Assembly: GCA_902363045.1 (NCBI GenBank)
Contig: CABIYX010000015.1
Location: 8,249-72,248 of the forward strand
DNA: 64,000 bases
Source of the DNA: Clostridiales bacterium
GTDB lineage: Bacteria; Bacillota; Clostridia; Oscillospirales; Oscillospiraceae
Direction of reading: 5' to 3'
In this document: positions 35,462 to 44,137 of the stretch, one piece after another
How the letters are laid out: each line of letters opens with the position of its first letter
Numbering within the stretch: the first letter of the stretch is position 1
Made by a program: the position numbers and the translations under genes
The notes under the pieces: model-generated
Databases searched by the model: none
Seen by the model: only the letters and a program-made list of their open reading frames with translations
What the model was told of the DNA's origin: nothing

Positions 35462-36268
35462 TTATTCCCCCTTCAGCTCTCCGTGGGAGGCCGCCACCAG
35501 CGCACTCAGGTCGCCGCTGTATCCCTCGCCCTGCCGGACGGAGAGATAGCCCAGGTATTCAATGTTCCCCTCCGGCCCGCGAATGGGTGAAAAGGTAATA
35601 TCCTTTACAGAGAATCCCGCACAGGCAGCGTACTCCAGAAAGTGCTCCAGCACCTCCAGATGGACCTCCGGGTCCCGGACAACCCCCTTCTTGCCCACCT
35701 TGTCCTTCCCCGCCTCGAACTGGGGCTTCACCAGGCAGACTCCCTCCCCGGTCTCCTTCATCAAAGGCCGCAGCGCGGGCAGGATGAGGTTGAGGGAGAT
35801 AAAGGAGACGTCCACGGAAAAGAAGTCCAGCGGATCCGGGATCTGCTCTTGGGTGAGGTAGCGGGCGTTGGTCCGCTCCATGCACACCACCTGGGGGTGG
35901 GTGCGCAGGCGGTAGTCCAGCTGGTTATACCCCACATCCACCGCATAGACCTTCTGCGCCCCGTTTTGGAGCATACAGTCGGTAAATCCGCCGGTGGAAG
36001 CCCCGATGTCGGCGCATACCGCGCCGTTCAGCGCAATGGGCCAGAGCTGCATGGCCTTTTCCAGCTTCAGCCCGCCCCGGCTCACATAGGGCAGGGCTCT
36101 GCCGCGGACCTCTATCGCCCGCGCCTCTGTCACCGGAGCGCCCGCCTTGTCCACCCTCTGCCCATCTACAAACACCTGTCCGGCCATGATGACCGCCTGG
36201 GCCTTTTGGCGGCTCTCCGCCAGCCCGCGCTCCACCATCGCCACATCCAGCCGTTTTTTACTGCTCAC
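35462..36268 (-). CDS. tlyA: TlyA family rRNA (cytidine-2'-O)-methyltransferase / hemolysin-like protein
   Basis: This 268-residue protein has an N-terminal S4 RNA-binding domain (KRLDVAMVERGLAESRQKAQ) followed by an FtsJ/RrmJ-type SAM methyltransferase fold (ADIGASTGGFTDCMLQNGA near residue 88). The start is a GTG overlapping the dxs stop by 11 bases. An ATG 14 codons upstream lacks a site. The family is YqxC in Bacillus. Mycobacterial members methylate 16S and 23S rRNA. Confidence 0.92.
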   Translation of the reverse strand: MSSKKRLDVAMVERGLAESRQKAQAVIMAGQVFVDGQRVDKAGAPVTEARAIEVRGRALPYVSRGGLKLEKAMQLWPIALNGAVCADIGASTGGFTDCMLQNGAQKVYAVDVGYNQLDYRLRTHPQVVCMERTNARYLTQEQIPDPLDFFSVDVSFISLNLILPALRPLMKETGEGVCLVKPQFEAGKDKVGKKGVVRDPEVHLEVLEHFLEYAACAGFSVKDITFSPIRGPEGNIEYLGYLSVRQGEGYSGDLSALVAASHGELKGE

Positions 36269-38111
36269 GGCCCAGCACCTCCATCGCCCGGCGGAAGAGC
36301 CCCGCTCCATCCAGTCCCAGACTTTTTTTCAGGATCGGGACCGCTCCATGGGGCACATATCCCGTTCCGCAGTTGACCAGGGCGGCCTTCGCCGCTGTGC
36401 CGGCGGCCTCCAGGGCCGCCAGAGCCCGGACGCCCACACAGCCCTGCGCCACGCACTCCTCCGCTACCAGAAGATGACCCGTTCTGCGCACAGACTCGAT
36501 CAAGGTTTCTGTCTCAAGAGGTATAATGATATTCCACTTTACAACCTCCGCCTGGATCCCGGCCTCCTCCAGTTGGTCCGCCGCCGCCAGAAGGTCGTTG
36601 ATCTCCATGCCATAGCCCGCCAGAGTGATGTCTGTTCCGGGGCGCAGGACCACCGCCGGAGCTTCCCCCGAATCTGCTGTGAAGGCTCCCTGGCTCCCTC
36701 TGGGATAACGCACCGCCACGGGACCGGAGCTGCGGCACACCGCCGCCTCCAGCATCCGGTCCAGCTCCGCGAAATTGGAGGGAGAATACACCGTGATCCC
36801 AGGGACGCTGTTCAGATAGGCCACGTCGAATACCCCGTGATGGGTCTCGCCGTCCTCCCCCACCAGGCCGGCCCGGTCCACCGCCAGGACCACGTGGAGC
36901 CCATCGATGGCCATGTCGTGGAGAAGCATATCATAGCTGCGCTGCAAAAACGTGGAGTACACCGCAAACACGGGCACCGCCCCCTGCTTGGCCATTCCAG
37001 CTGCCATGGAGGCTGCACAGCCCTCGGCAATTCCCACATCAAAAAACCGCTTGGGATAGGCCTCTGCAAAGGCGGTCAGGCCAGTGCCCCCCACCATGGC
37101 AGCTGTCAGGGCGCAGATACGCCCGTCGTTCCGGGCCAGCCGGACCAGCGTGCGGCCAAACACCCGGGAGAAGCTCTCTCCCCCCGCTTTCCGGGGCGCG
37201 CCCGTCTCCGGATCAAAGGGGGACACGCCGTGAAAAGCGTCTGGATTTCGCTCCGCAGGCGCAAAGCCTTTCCCCTTTACAGTTTTTACATGGAGCAGGA
37301 CAGGCTCCTTCAGACTGGCGGCATACCGGAGGATCTTGGTCAGCTCCGGCAGATCATGCCCATCCACCGGCCCCAGATAGGTGAAGCCCATGTTCTCAAA
37401 CATACTGCACGGAAGAAGGCTCTGCTTCAGGGCCTTTTTCACACCATGGGTCATCCGGTAAACCTGCCGGCCCAGCCAGGTGGCCCACATGAAGCGCCGG
37501 TACCCCTGCTTGAAGCTGAGATACTGGGGCTTCAGGCGCTGCTGTGCCAGATGCCGGGCTACCGCGCCCACATTCCGGTCGATGGACATCCCATTGTCGT
37601 TCAGAATGACCAGCAGCTGCTGTCCGCACTGTCCTCCGTTGGACAGTCCCTCATAGGCCAGACCGCCGGTGAGGGCCCCGTCGCCGATGAGGGCGGCCAC
37701 CTGGTAATCCTGGCCCAGGGCGGCCCGTGCCTGGACCATGCCAACCGCCACCGCCACCGAATTGGAGGCGTGTCCGGCAATGAACGCGTCGTGGACGCTC
37801 TCCCCGGGCTTGGGAAAGCCGGCGATCCCGCCGTACTGGCGCAGTCCGGCCATCTCCTCCCGCCGTCCGGTGAGCATTTTATGGATATAGCACTGGTGTC
37901 CCACATCAAAGACCAGCCGGTCCCGGCTGGTGTCAAACACCCGGTGAATGGCCACCGTCAGCTCCACCGCGCCCAGGTTAGAGGCCAGATGCCCCCCCGT
38001 CCGGGACACGTCCCGGATCAGCTCCTCCCGAAGTTCCCGGCACAGCGCGGCGGCCTCCTGGTCGCTCAGGTCCGCCAGCAGCGGCCCCGTTTTTTCCTTC
38101 TGTTCCCGCAA
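36258..38111 (-). CDS. dxs: 1-deoxy-D-xylulose-5-phosphate synthase
   Basis: This 617-residue thiamine-diphosphate enzyme performs the entry step of the MEP pathway. The TPP-binding motif appears as IGDGALTGGLAYEGLSN near residue 142, preceded by the DVGHQCYIHKMLTGR substrate region. The transketolase pyrimidine domain starts near 310 (RICALTAAMVGGTGL), and the C-terminal domain contains the HGAVPILKKSLGLD end. The start is TTG with GAGG 8 bases upstream. Confidence 0.96.
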   Translation of the reverse strand: MREQKEKTGPLLADLSDQEAAALCRELREELIRDVSRTGGHLASNLGAVELTVAIHRVFDTSRDRLVFDVGHQCYIHKMLTGRREEMAGLRQYGGIAGFPKPGESVHDAFIAGHASNSVAVAVGMVQARAALGQDYQVAALIGDGALTGGLAYEGLSNGGQCGQQLLVILNDNGMSIDRNVGAVARHLAQQRLKPQYLSFKQGYRRFMWATWLGRQVYRMTHGVKKALKQSLLPCSMFENMGFTYLGPVDGHDLPELTKILRYAASLKEPVLLHVKTVKGKGFAPAERNPDAFHGVSPFDPETGAPRKAGGESFSRVFGRTLVRLARNDGRICALTAAMVGGTGLTAFAEAYPKRFFDVGIAEGCAASMAAGMAKQGAVPVFAVYSTFLQRSYDMLLHDMAIDGLHVVLAVDRAGLVGEDGETHHGVFDVAYLNSVPGITVYSPSNFAELDRMLEAAVCRSSGPVAVRYPRGSQGAFTADSGEAPAVVLRPGTDITLAGYGMEINDLLAAADQLEEAGIQAEVVKWNIIIPLETETLIESVRRTGHLLVAEECVAQGCVGVRALAALEAAGTAAKAALVNCGTGYVPHGAVPILKKSLGLDGAGLFRRAMEVLGREQ

Positions 38112-38145
38112 GTGAATCCCTCACATCTCCACTGAGCTGCCGCCC

Positions 38146-38601
38146 TCACCAGATCACAGGCCCGATCAGCCCGATCGCCGTTCCAAGCAGCGCACCCATC
38201 AGCACCTGGGGCAGGGTGTGCCCCAGTTCCTCGTTGAGTTTCTTCCCTTTCAGCTCCTGGGGCAGGTCGTCCCAGTGCTCCCGGATATAGTTGATCACCT
38301 TTGCCTGCTCCCCCGCAGCCCGGCGCACATTACAGGCGTCGTACATCACCACCAGGGCAATGGCCGCCGACAGGGAAAACAGGGGGTCCCGCCAGCCGCA
38401 GACCTGTCCGATAGAGGCCGCCGCGGCACAGATGAAGGCCGAGTGGGAGCTGGGCATATTGCCGCTCCCAATCATCTTCCGCAGATCCAGGTTCCGGTTT
38501 GTGACCCAGTGCAGCAGCGTCTTCAGCACCTGAGCCGCGAACCAGGCCAGGATTGCCAGATCCAGCGTTAGATTTCCAGTCAAAAAGCCCGTATGATCCA
38601 T
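38146..38601 (-). CDS. Divergent PAP2 family membrane protein (DUF212/YuiD-like)
   Basis: This 151-residue protein has four hydrophobic segments. The acid-phosphatase-like signature GSGNMPSSHSAFICAAAAS lies near residue 47 and YDACNVRRAAGEQAKVIN near 88. Family members may act as lipid phosphate phosphatases, which would suit a position between dxs and ispA, but no substrate is established. Confidence 0.88.
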   Translation of the reverse strand: MDHTGFLTGNLTLDLAILAWFAAQVLKTLLHWVTNRNLDLRKMIGSGNMPSSHSAFICAAAASIGQVCGWRDPLFSLSAAIALVVMYDACNVRRAAGEQAKVINYIREHWDDLPQELKGKKLNEELGHTLPQVLMGALLGTAIGLIGPVIW

Positions 38602-38648
38602 CGTCTGTTACCTCTTTACCAGGGCCGTCTGTCCTTTTCCTCTCCGGC

Positions 38649-39530
38649 TCAGCTCTTGCGGCCCGCCAGCGCCCGGGCCAGACACAGGAGGAAGTCCGGC
38701 TCCGCAAAGCCGGACAGGGCCTGCTCCGCCTGTCCGGTCAGTTCCTCCACCAGGGCCCGGCTGCACTCCAGACCCAGGACCGTGACAAAGGTGCTCTTCT
38801 CATTCACCCGGTCTGAGCCCACAGACTTGCCCAGCTCCTGGTCGGTACTGGTCACATCCAGAATGTCATCCTGGATCTGGAAGGCACGTCCGATGCACCG
38901 GGCATATTCCCTGACGGCACAACGCTGCTCCTCCGTCCCACCGGCAGCGATGCAGCCCAGCTCGGCCGCCGCGGAGATCAGGGCTCCGGTCTTAAGCTGC
39001 TGGAGCTGCTCCAGTTCTCCCCGGGTCAGGGCTCTCCCCTCCCCGGCCATGTCCAGGACCTGTCCGCCCACCATGCCCTCCGGTCCCGCTTCCCGGGACA
39101 GGCAGGACACCGCCTCCACCACCCGCTCCGCCGGCAGTTCCGCCTGGGTCAAGACCCCAAAGGCCGCTGTGAGCAGCCCGTCGCCGGCCAGGATGGCGGT
39201 GGCCTCTCCATACACCTTATGGTTGGTTGGGCGCCCCCGCCGCAGGTCATCGTCATCCATGGCGGGCAGATCGTCGTGGATCAGGGAGTAGGTATGGATC
39301 ATCTCCACACCGCAGGCCAGGGGCAGCGCCAGGGCCGGGTCTCCGCCGCACAGGCGGCAGGTCTCCAGCACCAGAACGGGGCGGATCCGCTTCCCTCCCG
39401 CCAGCAGGGAGTACTCCATGGCCTCGGTCAGGTCGGCATACCGCCTCCAGCCCTGACAGACCTGGTGCAGCGCCTCCTCCACCAGTTTCCGGTCCTCCTC
39501 CAGTCTCTGTTGGAACACCTCCTGCTCCAT
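38649..39530 (-). CDS. ispA: Polyprenyl synthetase (farnesyl diphosphate synthase type)
   Basis: This 293-residue trans-prenyltransferase has the first aspartate-rich motif HDDLPAMDDDDLRRG near residue 82 and the second QIQDDILDVT near 222. The GGKRIRPVLVLE substrate motif is near 45. It elongates IPP/DMAPP to C15 for undecaprenyl synthesis. The start MEQEVFQQRLEED was preferred over a 34-codon longer form that runs back into xseB. Confidence 0.94.
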   Translation of the reverse strand: MEQEVFQQRLEEDRKLVEEALHQVCQGWRRYADLTEAMEYSLLAGGKRIRPVLVLETCRLCGGDPALALPLACGVEMIHTYSLIHDDLPAMDDDDLRRGRPTNHKVYGEATAILAGDGLLTAAFGVLTQAELPAERVVEAVSCLSREAGPEGMVGGQVLDMAGEGRALTRGELEQLQQLKTGALISAAAELGCIAAGGTEEQRCAVREYARCIGRAFQIQDDILDVTSTDQELGKSVGSDRVNEKSTFVTVLGLECSRALVEELTGQAEQALSGFAEPDFLLCLARALAGRKS

Positions 39531-39532
39531 GC

Positions 39533-39769
39533 TCAGCGCTCCTCTCCGAAGGGCTGCTCCTCCGGCTGACCGTCCGGTCCCGCCGTCAGCAGGGTCACCT
39601 TCTGCTCTGCCTGGTCCAGCAGTGCGGAGCACTGCCTCAGGATCCCGGCCCCCTCCTCAAAGAGGGTCATGGCCTGCTCCAGCGGGGCGTCCCCCCGCTC
39701 CAACAGACCCACGATCTCCTCCAGACGTACCATGGACTGCTCAAAATCCAGCTTTTTCTTCGTGGCCAT
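39533..39769 (-). CDS. xseB: Exodeoxyribonuclease VII small subunit
   Basis: This 78-residue protein is the small subunit that coats XseA. The diagnostic pattern FEQSMVRLEEIVGLLERGD and LEQAMTLFEEGAGILRQC is present. The start MATKKKLDFE has AAGGAAG upstream. It lies between xseA and ispA with 2 bases to the ispA start. Confidence 0.95.
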   Translation of the reverse strand: MATKKKLDFEQSMVRLEEIVGLLERGDAPLEQAMTLFEEGAGILRQCSALLDQAEQKVTLLTAGPDGQPEEQPFGEER

Positions 39770-39842
39770 TGGTTCTTCCTTTCTCCGGGCCGACAACGGC
39801 CCGGCAACGAACACTTTAAATCCGCAGACACAGCCTGTCCGC

Positions 39843-41069
39843 TCAGACACCCTCTGTCTCCCCTTCACGCACCACACAGTCCACCTGTCCGTCCGACAGC
39901 CGCAGGGAGAAGGGCTCCCCGGGACAGGCGTCCCGGACCGAGGCGATCACGCTCCCATCCCCCTTTTGGGCGATGGCGTATCCCCGGCCCAGCACCTTCA
40001 GAGGGCTGAGGGCGTCCAACGCGGCAGCCAGTCTGGCAAAGCGCTCCCGCTGACCGGATACGCTGGCAGACAGGCCGTGGCCCAGGCGGCGGCTCTGATA
40101 GTCCAGCAACAGACGCTTCTCCTGAAAATAGCGCCGTGGATCGGCCATGACCCGGCTCTCCCGCAGGCGCTCCAGCCGCTGGCGCTCCCTTAGGAGCCGC
40201 TGGCGGGACGCCTGCTCCATACGCGCCCCCAGTGACGCCAGGGCGGCATAGATCTCGTTCTGGTCGGGCACCGCCAGCTCCGCAGCATTAGAGGGCGTGG
40301 CCGCCCGCAGGTCCGCCGTAAAATCGGCGATGGTCACATCGGGCTCATGTCCCACGGCGGAGATCACCGGGATCTGGGAGCCGTAGACTGCGCGGGCCAC
40401 ACATTCCTCGTTAAAGGCCCACAGGTCCTCCATGGAGCCGCCTCCCCGGCCGGTGATGATCAGGTCGGCCGCCTGGTGCAGGTTAGCCCACCGGATGGCG
40501 GCGGCGATTTCCTCTGCCGCCCCCTCCCCCTGGACCCGCACCGGAAGGATCCGGATCTGAGCCATGGGCCACCGGGCCCCCAGGATCCGGAGCATATCCC
40601 GCACCGCCGCGCCGGCGGGCGAGGTCACCAGGGCGATCCGCCCCGGAATCCGCGGCAGGGGGCGCTTATGCGCCCGGTCAAACAGGCCCTCCTGGAGCAG
40701 GCGGGCCTTCATCTGCTCAAAGGCCACCGCCAGATCTCCCGCGCCCTCCGGCGTCAGCCGGACACAATACAGCTGGTACTGTCCGTCCCGGGGAAACACT
40801 GTCACCCGGCCCGCCGCGATGACCTGCATCCCGTTTTGCGGGCGAAAGCGCAGGGAAGCAGCATCCCCCCGGAACATGACGCACCGCAGCGCCCCCTCCC
40901 CGTCCTTCAGGGTGAAATAGTGGTGCCCGGAGGGGTACATCTTATAGTTGGACAGCTCCCCCCGCACCAGCAGTCCGGACAGGACCCGGTCCCGGTCCAT
41001 GAAGCCCTTGATATACTGGCCCACCTGGCTGGGGGTTAGGACCGTCTGCTCCTGACGGGGGGCGCTCAC
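39843..41069 (-). CDS. xseA: Exodeoxyribonuclease VII large subunit
   Basis: This 408-residue nuclease has an N-terminal OB-fold (VRGELSNYKMYPSGHHYFTL near residue 35) and a catalytic region with RIALVTSPAGAAVRDM and DLIITGRGGGSMEDLWAFN. It degrades single-stranded DNA together with XseB. The start GTG overlaps the upstream stop as GTGA. Confidence 0.96.
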   Translation of the reverse strand: MSAPRQEQTVLTPSQVGQYIKGFMDRDRVLSGLLVRGELSNYKMYPSGHHYFTLKDGEGALRCVMFRGDAASLRFRPQNGMQVIAAGRVTVFPRDGQYQLYCVRLTPEGAGDLAVAFEQMKARLLQEGLFDRAHKRPLPRIPGRIALVTSPAGAAVRDMLRILGARWPMAQIRILPVRVQGEGAAEEIAAAIRWANLHQAADLIITGRGGGSMEDLWAFNEECVARAVYGSQIPVISAVGHEPDVTIADFTADLRAATPSNAAELAVPDQNEIYAALASLGARMEQASRQRLLRERQRLERLRESRVMADPRRYFQEKRLLLDYQSRRLGHGLSASVSGQRERFARLAAALDALSPLKVLGRGYAIAQKGDGSVIASVRDACPGEPFSLRLSDGQVDCVVREGETEGV

Positions 41070-42016
41070 CCTTCCGCCTCCCGCTCCATGGCCCGCCAGG
41101 TGAGGATGGCCGTTCCCATGGCGTTGTCTGTGGCATACTGAGGCTGGGCAAAGACCGCGCCGCAGCCCTCCTCCAGTGCCTCGCGCAGGCGGCGGTTGGA
41201 GGCCACACCGCCGGAGCAGAGCACCGGCAGGCCTGGATGTGCCTCCTGGGCCGCCCGGGTAGTACGCAGGATCACATCGGTTACCGTTTCGATGGTAAAC
41301 CGTGCGATATTGGCCGGCTTCTCACCGTCCGCCAGCAGCTTCTTCACTTGGTTTTCCATCCCCGACAGGGAGAAGCGCAGCCCGTCCCGCTTGACCCGGT
41401 ATTTCAGTGTGGTGTCCGCCTCCCCGCTGAGGGCGTCCAGCGCCTTCCCCGCCGGGAATTGGAGCCCCAGCAATACGCCGGTGCGGTCGATCAGCTGACC
41501 GGCGGAGATGTCTGTCGTCCCTCCCAGGATCTCCGCCCGGACAGCCACGCCGTCCCCCTCCGGCTCTGCCCGCAGCAGCTCTGTGGTGCCGCCGGACAGG
41601 TGCCAGGCCAGAAAAGGCCGGTCCAGCAGGTCCATCCGTCCGGCAGACCAAGCCGCCGCGGCCAGATGCCCCTGCTGGTGAGAGAAGGCATAAAAGGGTA
41701 CGCCCAGCACATGGGCAAGGCTCTGCCCCTGGGAGGCACCAGCCAGGAAGCAGGGCATATAGGAGCCCTCCACCGCCCTGGGGCGGGTGCTGGCTCCCAC
41801 CGCTCCCAATCCCTCCAGAGAGGCCTCCTCCGCCAGAGCGCCCAGCAGTCCAGGCAGGCGCTTGATATGCTGGAACAGGGCGTCGCTCTGCCGCAAGCCC
41901 AGCTCGCCGGGGCGAACGTCCAGAATACGGCCCCGGTTGACGCCCTTCTCCCCGTCAAAAACGGCGCAGGAGGTGGTGTAGTTGCTGGTATCCAGCCCCA
42001 AGACCCGCACGGTCAC
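41066..42016 (-). CDS. TsaD-related peptidase M22-family protein
   Basis: This 316-residue ASKHA-fold protein is similar to TsaD but shorter. The N-terminal VLGLDTSNYTTSCAVFD phosphate loop and the metal motif SHQQGHLAAA (H-x3-H, like HMEGH of TsaD) near residue 110 are present. GGVASNRRLREAL near 260 is also TsaD-like. Clostridia carry this paralogue between nusB and xseA in addition to a true TsaD elsewhere, and its substrate is unknown. The start is GTG in a GTGA overlap with nusB. Confidence 0.82.
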   Translation of the reverse strand: MTVRVLGLDTSNYTTSCAVFDGEKGVNRGRILDVRPGELGLRQSDALFQHIKRLPGLLGALAEEASLEGLGAVGASTRPRAVEGSYMPCFLAGASQGQSLAHVLGVPFYAFSHQQGHLAAAAWSAGRMDLLDRPFLAWHLSGGTTELLRAEPEGDGVAVRAEILGGTTDISAGQLIDRTGVLLGLQFPAGKALDALSGEADTTLKYRVKRDGLRFSLSGMENQVKKLLADGEKPANIARFTIETVTDVILRTTRAAQEAHPGLPVLCSGGVASNRRLREALEEGCGAVFAQPQYATDNAMGTAILTWRAMEREAEG

Positions 42017-42516
42017 TCCTCCGGAGCGGGCTCAGTCCCGGCCGCGGCCTTCTCCGGCTTGGCCGGCGTATCCTGAAATTCCGCCCGGACAAAGGTCCCC
42101 AGGATCCCGTTGACAAAGGAAGCCACCTCCTGGGGCTCATACCGCTTGGTCAGCTCCACCGCCGCGTTGATGGCGGCGGCGTTGGGGATGTCCGGCATAT
42201 ACAGGATCTCATACATGGCCGTCCGCATGATGGCCGCCGCCATGCGGGGGATCCGTTCAAAGGACCAGCCCACCGCGTAGCGGCTGATGTAGTCGTCCAG
42301 CTCCGGACCGTGGGCAAAGGCGCCCCGGACCAGATTTTTGATATAGGTCTCCTGCTTTTCGTTGGGATACTGGGCGTAGACCGGCATCTCCTGGGCCAGC
42401 TCGTCAAAGCGCTCCCGATTCAGCTCGCTCTCCAGCACCTCGTCCGCGCTCTGTGTCCCGAATCCCAGGGAAAATATCAGATGTACCGCGATCTCGCGGG
42501 CATTGTCTCTTGTCAT
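42013..42516 (-). CDS. nusB: Transcription antitermination factor NusB
   Basis: This 167-residue all-helical protein binds boxA RNA with NusE to antiterminate rRNA transcription. The start MTRDNAREIAVHLIFSLGF follows GGAGGAGAC. The C-terminal half has RMAAAIMRTAMYEILY and NAAINAAVELTKRY (NAAAINAAVELTKRYEP), typical of the family. A 25-residue acidic, alanine/proline-rich tail is an extension. It is the first gene of the operon that runs to recN. Confidence 0.95.
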   Translation of the reverse strand: MTRDNAREIAVHLIFSLGFGTQSADEVLESELNRERFDELAQEMPVYAQYPNEKQETYIKNLVRGAFAHGPELDDYISRYAVGWSFERIPRMAAAIMRTAMYEILYMPDIPNAAAINAAVELTKRYEPQEVASFVNGILGTFVRAEFQDTPAKPEKAAAGTEPAPEE

Positions 42517-42566
42517 GTCTGTCTCCTCCGTTAACTGGTCCCATTCTGGCATAGAATCGTAATTCT

Positions 42567-42572
42567 ATTATA
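42567..42572 (-). promoter_or_regulatory. nusB: Candidate -10 box for nusB
   Basis: On the minus strand TATAAT lies about 50 bases before the nusB start, inside GTATATAATAG. At 17 bases upstream only a poor -35 match exists, and it lies within the stem-trailing T run of the preceding terminator. Confidence 0.45.
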
Positions 42573-42585
42573 TACACCCTTATGC

Positions 42586-42634
42586 AAAAAGGAAACCCCC
42601 AAAATTCACAAACCGCGAATTTTCAGGGGTTTCC
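42586..42634 (-). terminator. Intrinsic terminator of the cell wall hydrolase gene
   Basis: In the minus direction GGAAACCCC pairs with GGGGTTTCC, with an inner AAAATTC / GAATTTT pairing and a 9-base loop, followed by TTTTTGC. It is a textbook intrinsic terminator 30 bases after the stop at 42664. Confidence 0.93.
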
Positions 42635-42663
42635 TCTCTGAGGTTTATTCAGTTCTCCGCCGG

Positions 42664-43629
42664 TCACGCATAAAACCTGTGGCCGCCGATCACGGCGATG
42701 CAGGTGCGGTTCCGGGCCGCCCAGCTGTTGGGAGTAGAGTCGAAATAGAGAGCGTTCTTGGTCTTCTCCACCACTGCCCCGTCCAGCACCAGCTTAGCCG
42801 CGGCCACGCTGGAGGCGTTGGGGGTGCGTTTGGCCAGCTGGCCGGAGCGGTAGGTGGTGAACTGGTTCTTCTGCGCCAGCACACTCTCCACAGTGTTGGG
42901 GAACATCGGACTCTTTACGCGGTTCATGATCACATTGCCCACCGCGATCTTGCCGTCCAGAGGCTGATTCCCGCTCTCCGCATAGATCACGCGGGAGAGC
43001 CAGAACAGGTCCTTCTCATTATAGAACTGGTTCCCCGGGGTCAGTCCGCCGCTTCCGCGGGTGACCGCCACAGTACCTGTGGCCCCGTTCCACTTCAGGT
43101 CCGCGTCAAAGGCCTTTGTCAAAACGGACAGGGGGACCGTCACCCGGTTCCCAGTCAGCCCGACGCCCTCCGGGACATACAGATAGCGGCCGTTGGCCAC
43201 CACATACTGCTGTCCCACCACAGCGGTCAGCGTCAGCTTCCCGCTGGTCACGGTCACCGTGCGGCTTCCGGCGTCCCAGGCCGCCGAAGCGGCGGGATCC
43301 AGCGCCTTGGCCATGGGGACCAAAGCCACATAAGTCGTTCCGCTGCGCTGTGTCTTGCCTACCTCGGTGGATACCGGCTCGCCGTCCACGGTCAGGGTCC
43401 GGTCCAGATTCTCAACCAGAGTCAGGACACTTCCCCCCGCCACCGCGGGCACCGGCTCCGCCCGATCCGCTTCCTGATCTTGTTCCGCGTCCGCCTGCCG
43501 GACCGCCGCCTCAGCAGCTGTCCCGTTGGACTCAGACACAAGAGCGGCAGAGCTCTGCTCCACACCAGCTCCCATCAGGAGAAGCAAGGCAAAGGCGCTC
43601 AGCGTCAGCGAAAACAGCTTTCGTGTCAT
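42664..43629 (-). CDS. SleB-type cell wall hydrolase with copper-amine-oxidase-like stalk domain
   Basis: This secreted protein has 321 residues. The first 30 form a signal peptide (LFSLTLSAFALLLLMGAG, cut near SSAA). Residues about 75-195 are a Cu_amine_oxidN1-type domain (LTVDGEPVSTEVGKTQRSG and VTVPLSVLTKAFDADLKW). Residues 210-321 are a hydrolase_2/SleB lytic transglycosylase-like domain with VIYAESGNQPLDGKIAVGN and a catalytic glutamate. The start ATG is preferred over an earlier GTG because AGGAG is 8 bases before it. The role is probably in peptidoglycan turnover or spore cortex lysis. Confidence 0.9.
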   Translation of the reverse strand: MTRKLFSLTLSAFALLLLMGAGVEQSSAALVSESNGTAAEAAVRQADAEQDQEADRAEPVPAVAGGSVLTLVENLDRTLTVDGEPVSTEVGKTQRSGTTYVALVPMAKALDPAASAAWDAGSRTVTVTSGKLTLTAVVGQQYVVANGRYLYVPEGVGLTGNRVTVPLSVLTKAFDADLKWNGATGTVAVTRGSGGLTPGNQFYNEKDLFWLSRVIYAESGNQPLDGKIAVGNVIMNRVKSPMFPNTVESVLAQKNQFTTYRSGQLAKRTPNASSVAAAKLVLDGAVVEKTKNALYFDSTPNSWAARNRTCIAVIGGHRFYA

Positions 43630-43707
43630 TGTCTTCACTCCTATGGTTACAAAATTATGTCAACAAAAATGACATCAAAAGCAACTGTTTGTTACTTTTG
43701 TTACCAC

Positions 43708-43736
43708 ATTGTAACCAATTTGCCTGTTTGAAACAA
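43708..43736 (-). promoter_or_regulatory. Promoter and palindrome upstream of the cell wall hydrolase
   Basis: On the minus strand TTGTTT and TACAAT are 17 bases apart, about 80 bases before the gene. The -10 box lies within an imperfect palindrome GTTAC-N6-GTAAC (43700-43715), and two further GTTAC/GTAAC half-sites occur nearby at about 43650 and 43691, suggesting a regulator-binding region. The rest of the 360-base gap up to the tRNA is A+T-rich and otherwise featureless. Confidence 0.5.
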
Positions 43737-43943
43737 GGGTAAAATTCACTATACTTTCTCCGAAAATCTTGTGTATTTTTTCTAACATAGCAGAAAAACG
43801 ACTAATTTTCACGCAAATTCCACTATTTCACTCAAAAAATATCCTTATAAAGTGTACAAAGCTCTTCCCCTCATCAAGCCCCCCTCTCAGGGCATCCCGT
43901 TCCCTGCCCTTCTCCGCCCTCCATACTGAGAAGAAAATTTTGC

Positions 43944-43972
43944 TTGCATTTTCTTCTCACCTATGTTATAGT
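43944..43972 (+). promoter_or_regulatory. Promoter of tRNA-Gly
   Basis: TTGCAT and TATAGT are separated by 17 bases, with the -10 box ending 17 bases before the first tRNA base. The -35 box is embedded in an 11-bp inverted repeat (43928-43938 with 43948-43958). Confidence 0.75.
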
Positions 43973-43989
43973 AGTCAAGTAATCGAGTT

Positions 43990-44063
43990 GCAGGTGTAGT
44001 TCAATGGCAGAATGTCAGCTTCCCAAGCTGAACACGGGGGTTCGATTCCCCTCACCTGCTCCA
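43990..44063 (+). tRNA. tRNA-Gly (anticodon CCC)
   Basis: This 74-base cloverleaf has acceptor arms GCAGGTG / CACCTGC, discriminator T and an encoded CCA. The anticodon stem TCAGC / GCTGA encloses the loop TTCCCAA, giving anticodon CCC for GGG codons. The T arm is GGGGGTTCGATTCCCC. It is a single gene with its own promoter and terminator. Confidence 0.95.
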
Positions 44064-44106
44064 AAAGAAAATGCGGCTTGTTTCGACAAGTCGCATTTTC
44101 TTTTTT
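44064..44106 (+). terminator. Intrinsic terminator of tRNA-Gly
   Basis: A long stem (AAAGAAAATGCGGCTTGT with ACAAGTCGCATTTTCTTT, one G-T pair) with a TTCG tetraloop follows the CCA directly and ends in a T run. Confidence 0.9.
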
Positions 44107-44137
44107 GGGTTTCGCTCCCGTTGGTCGCTCCACCCTT

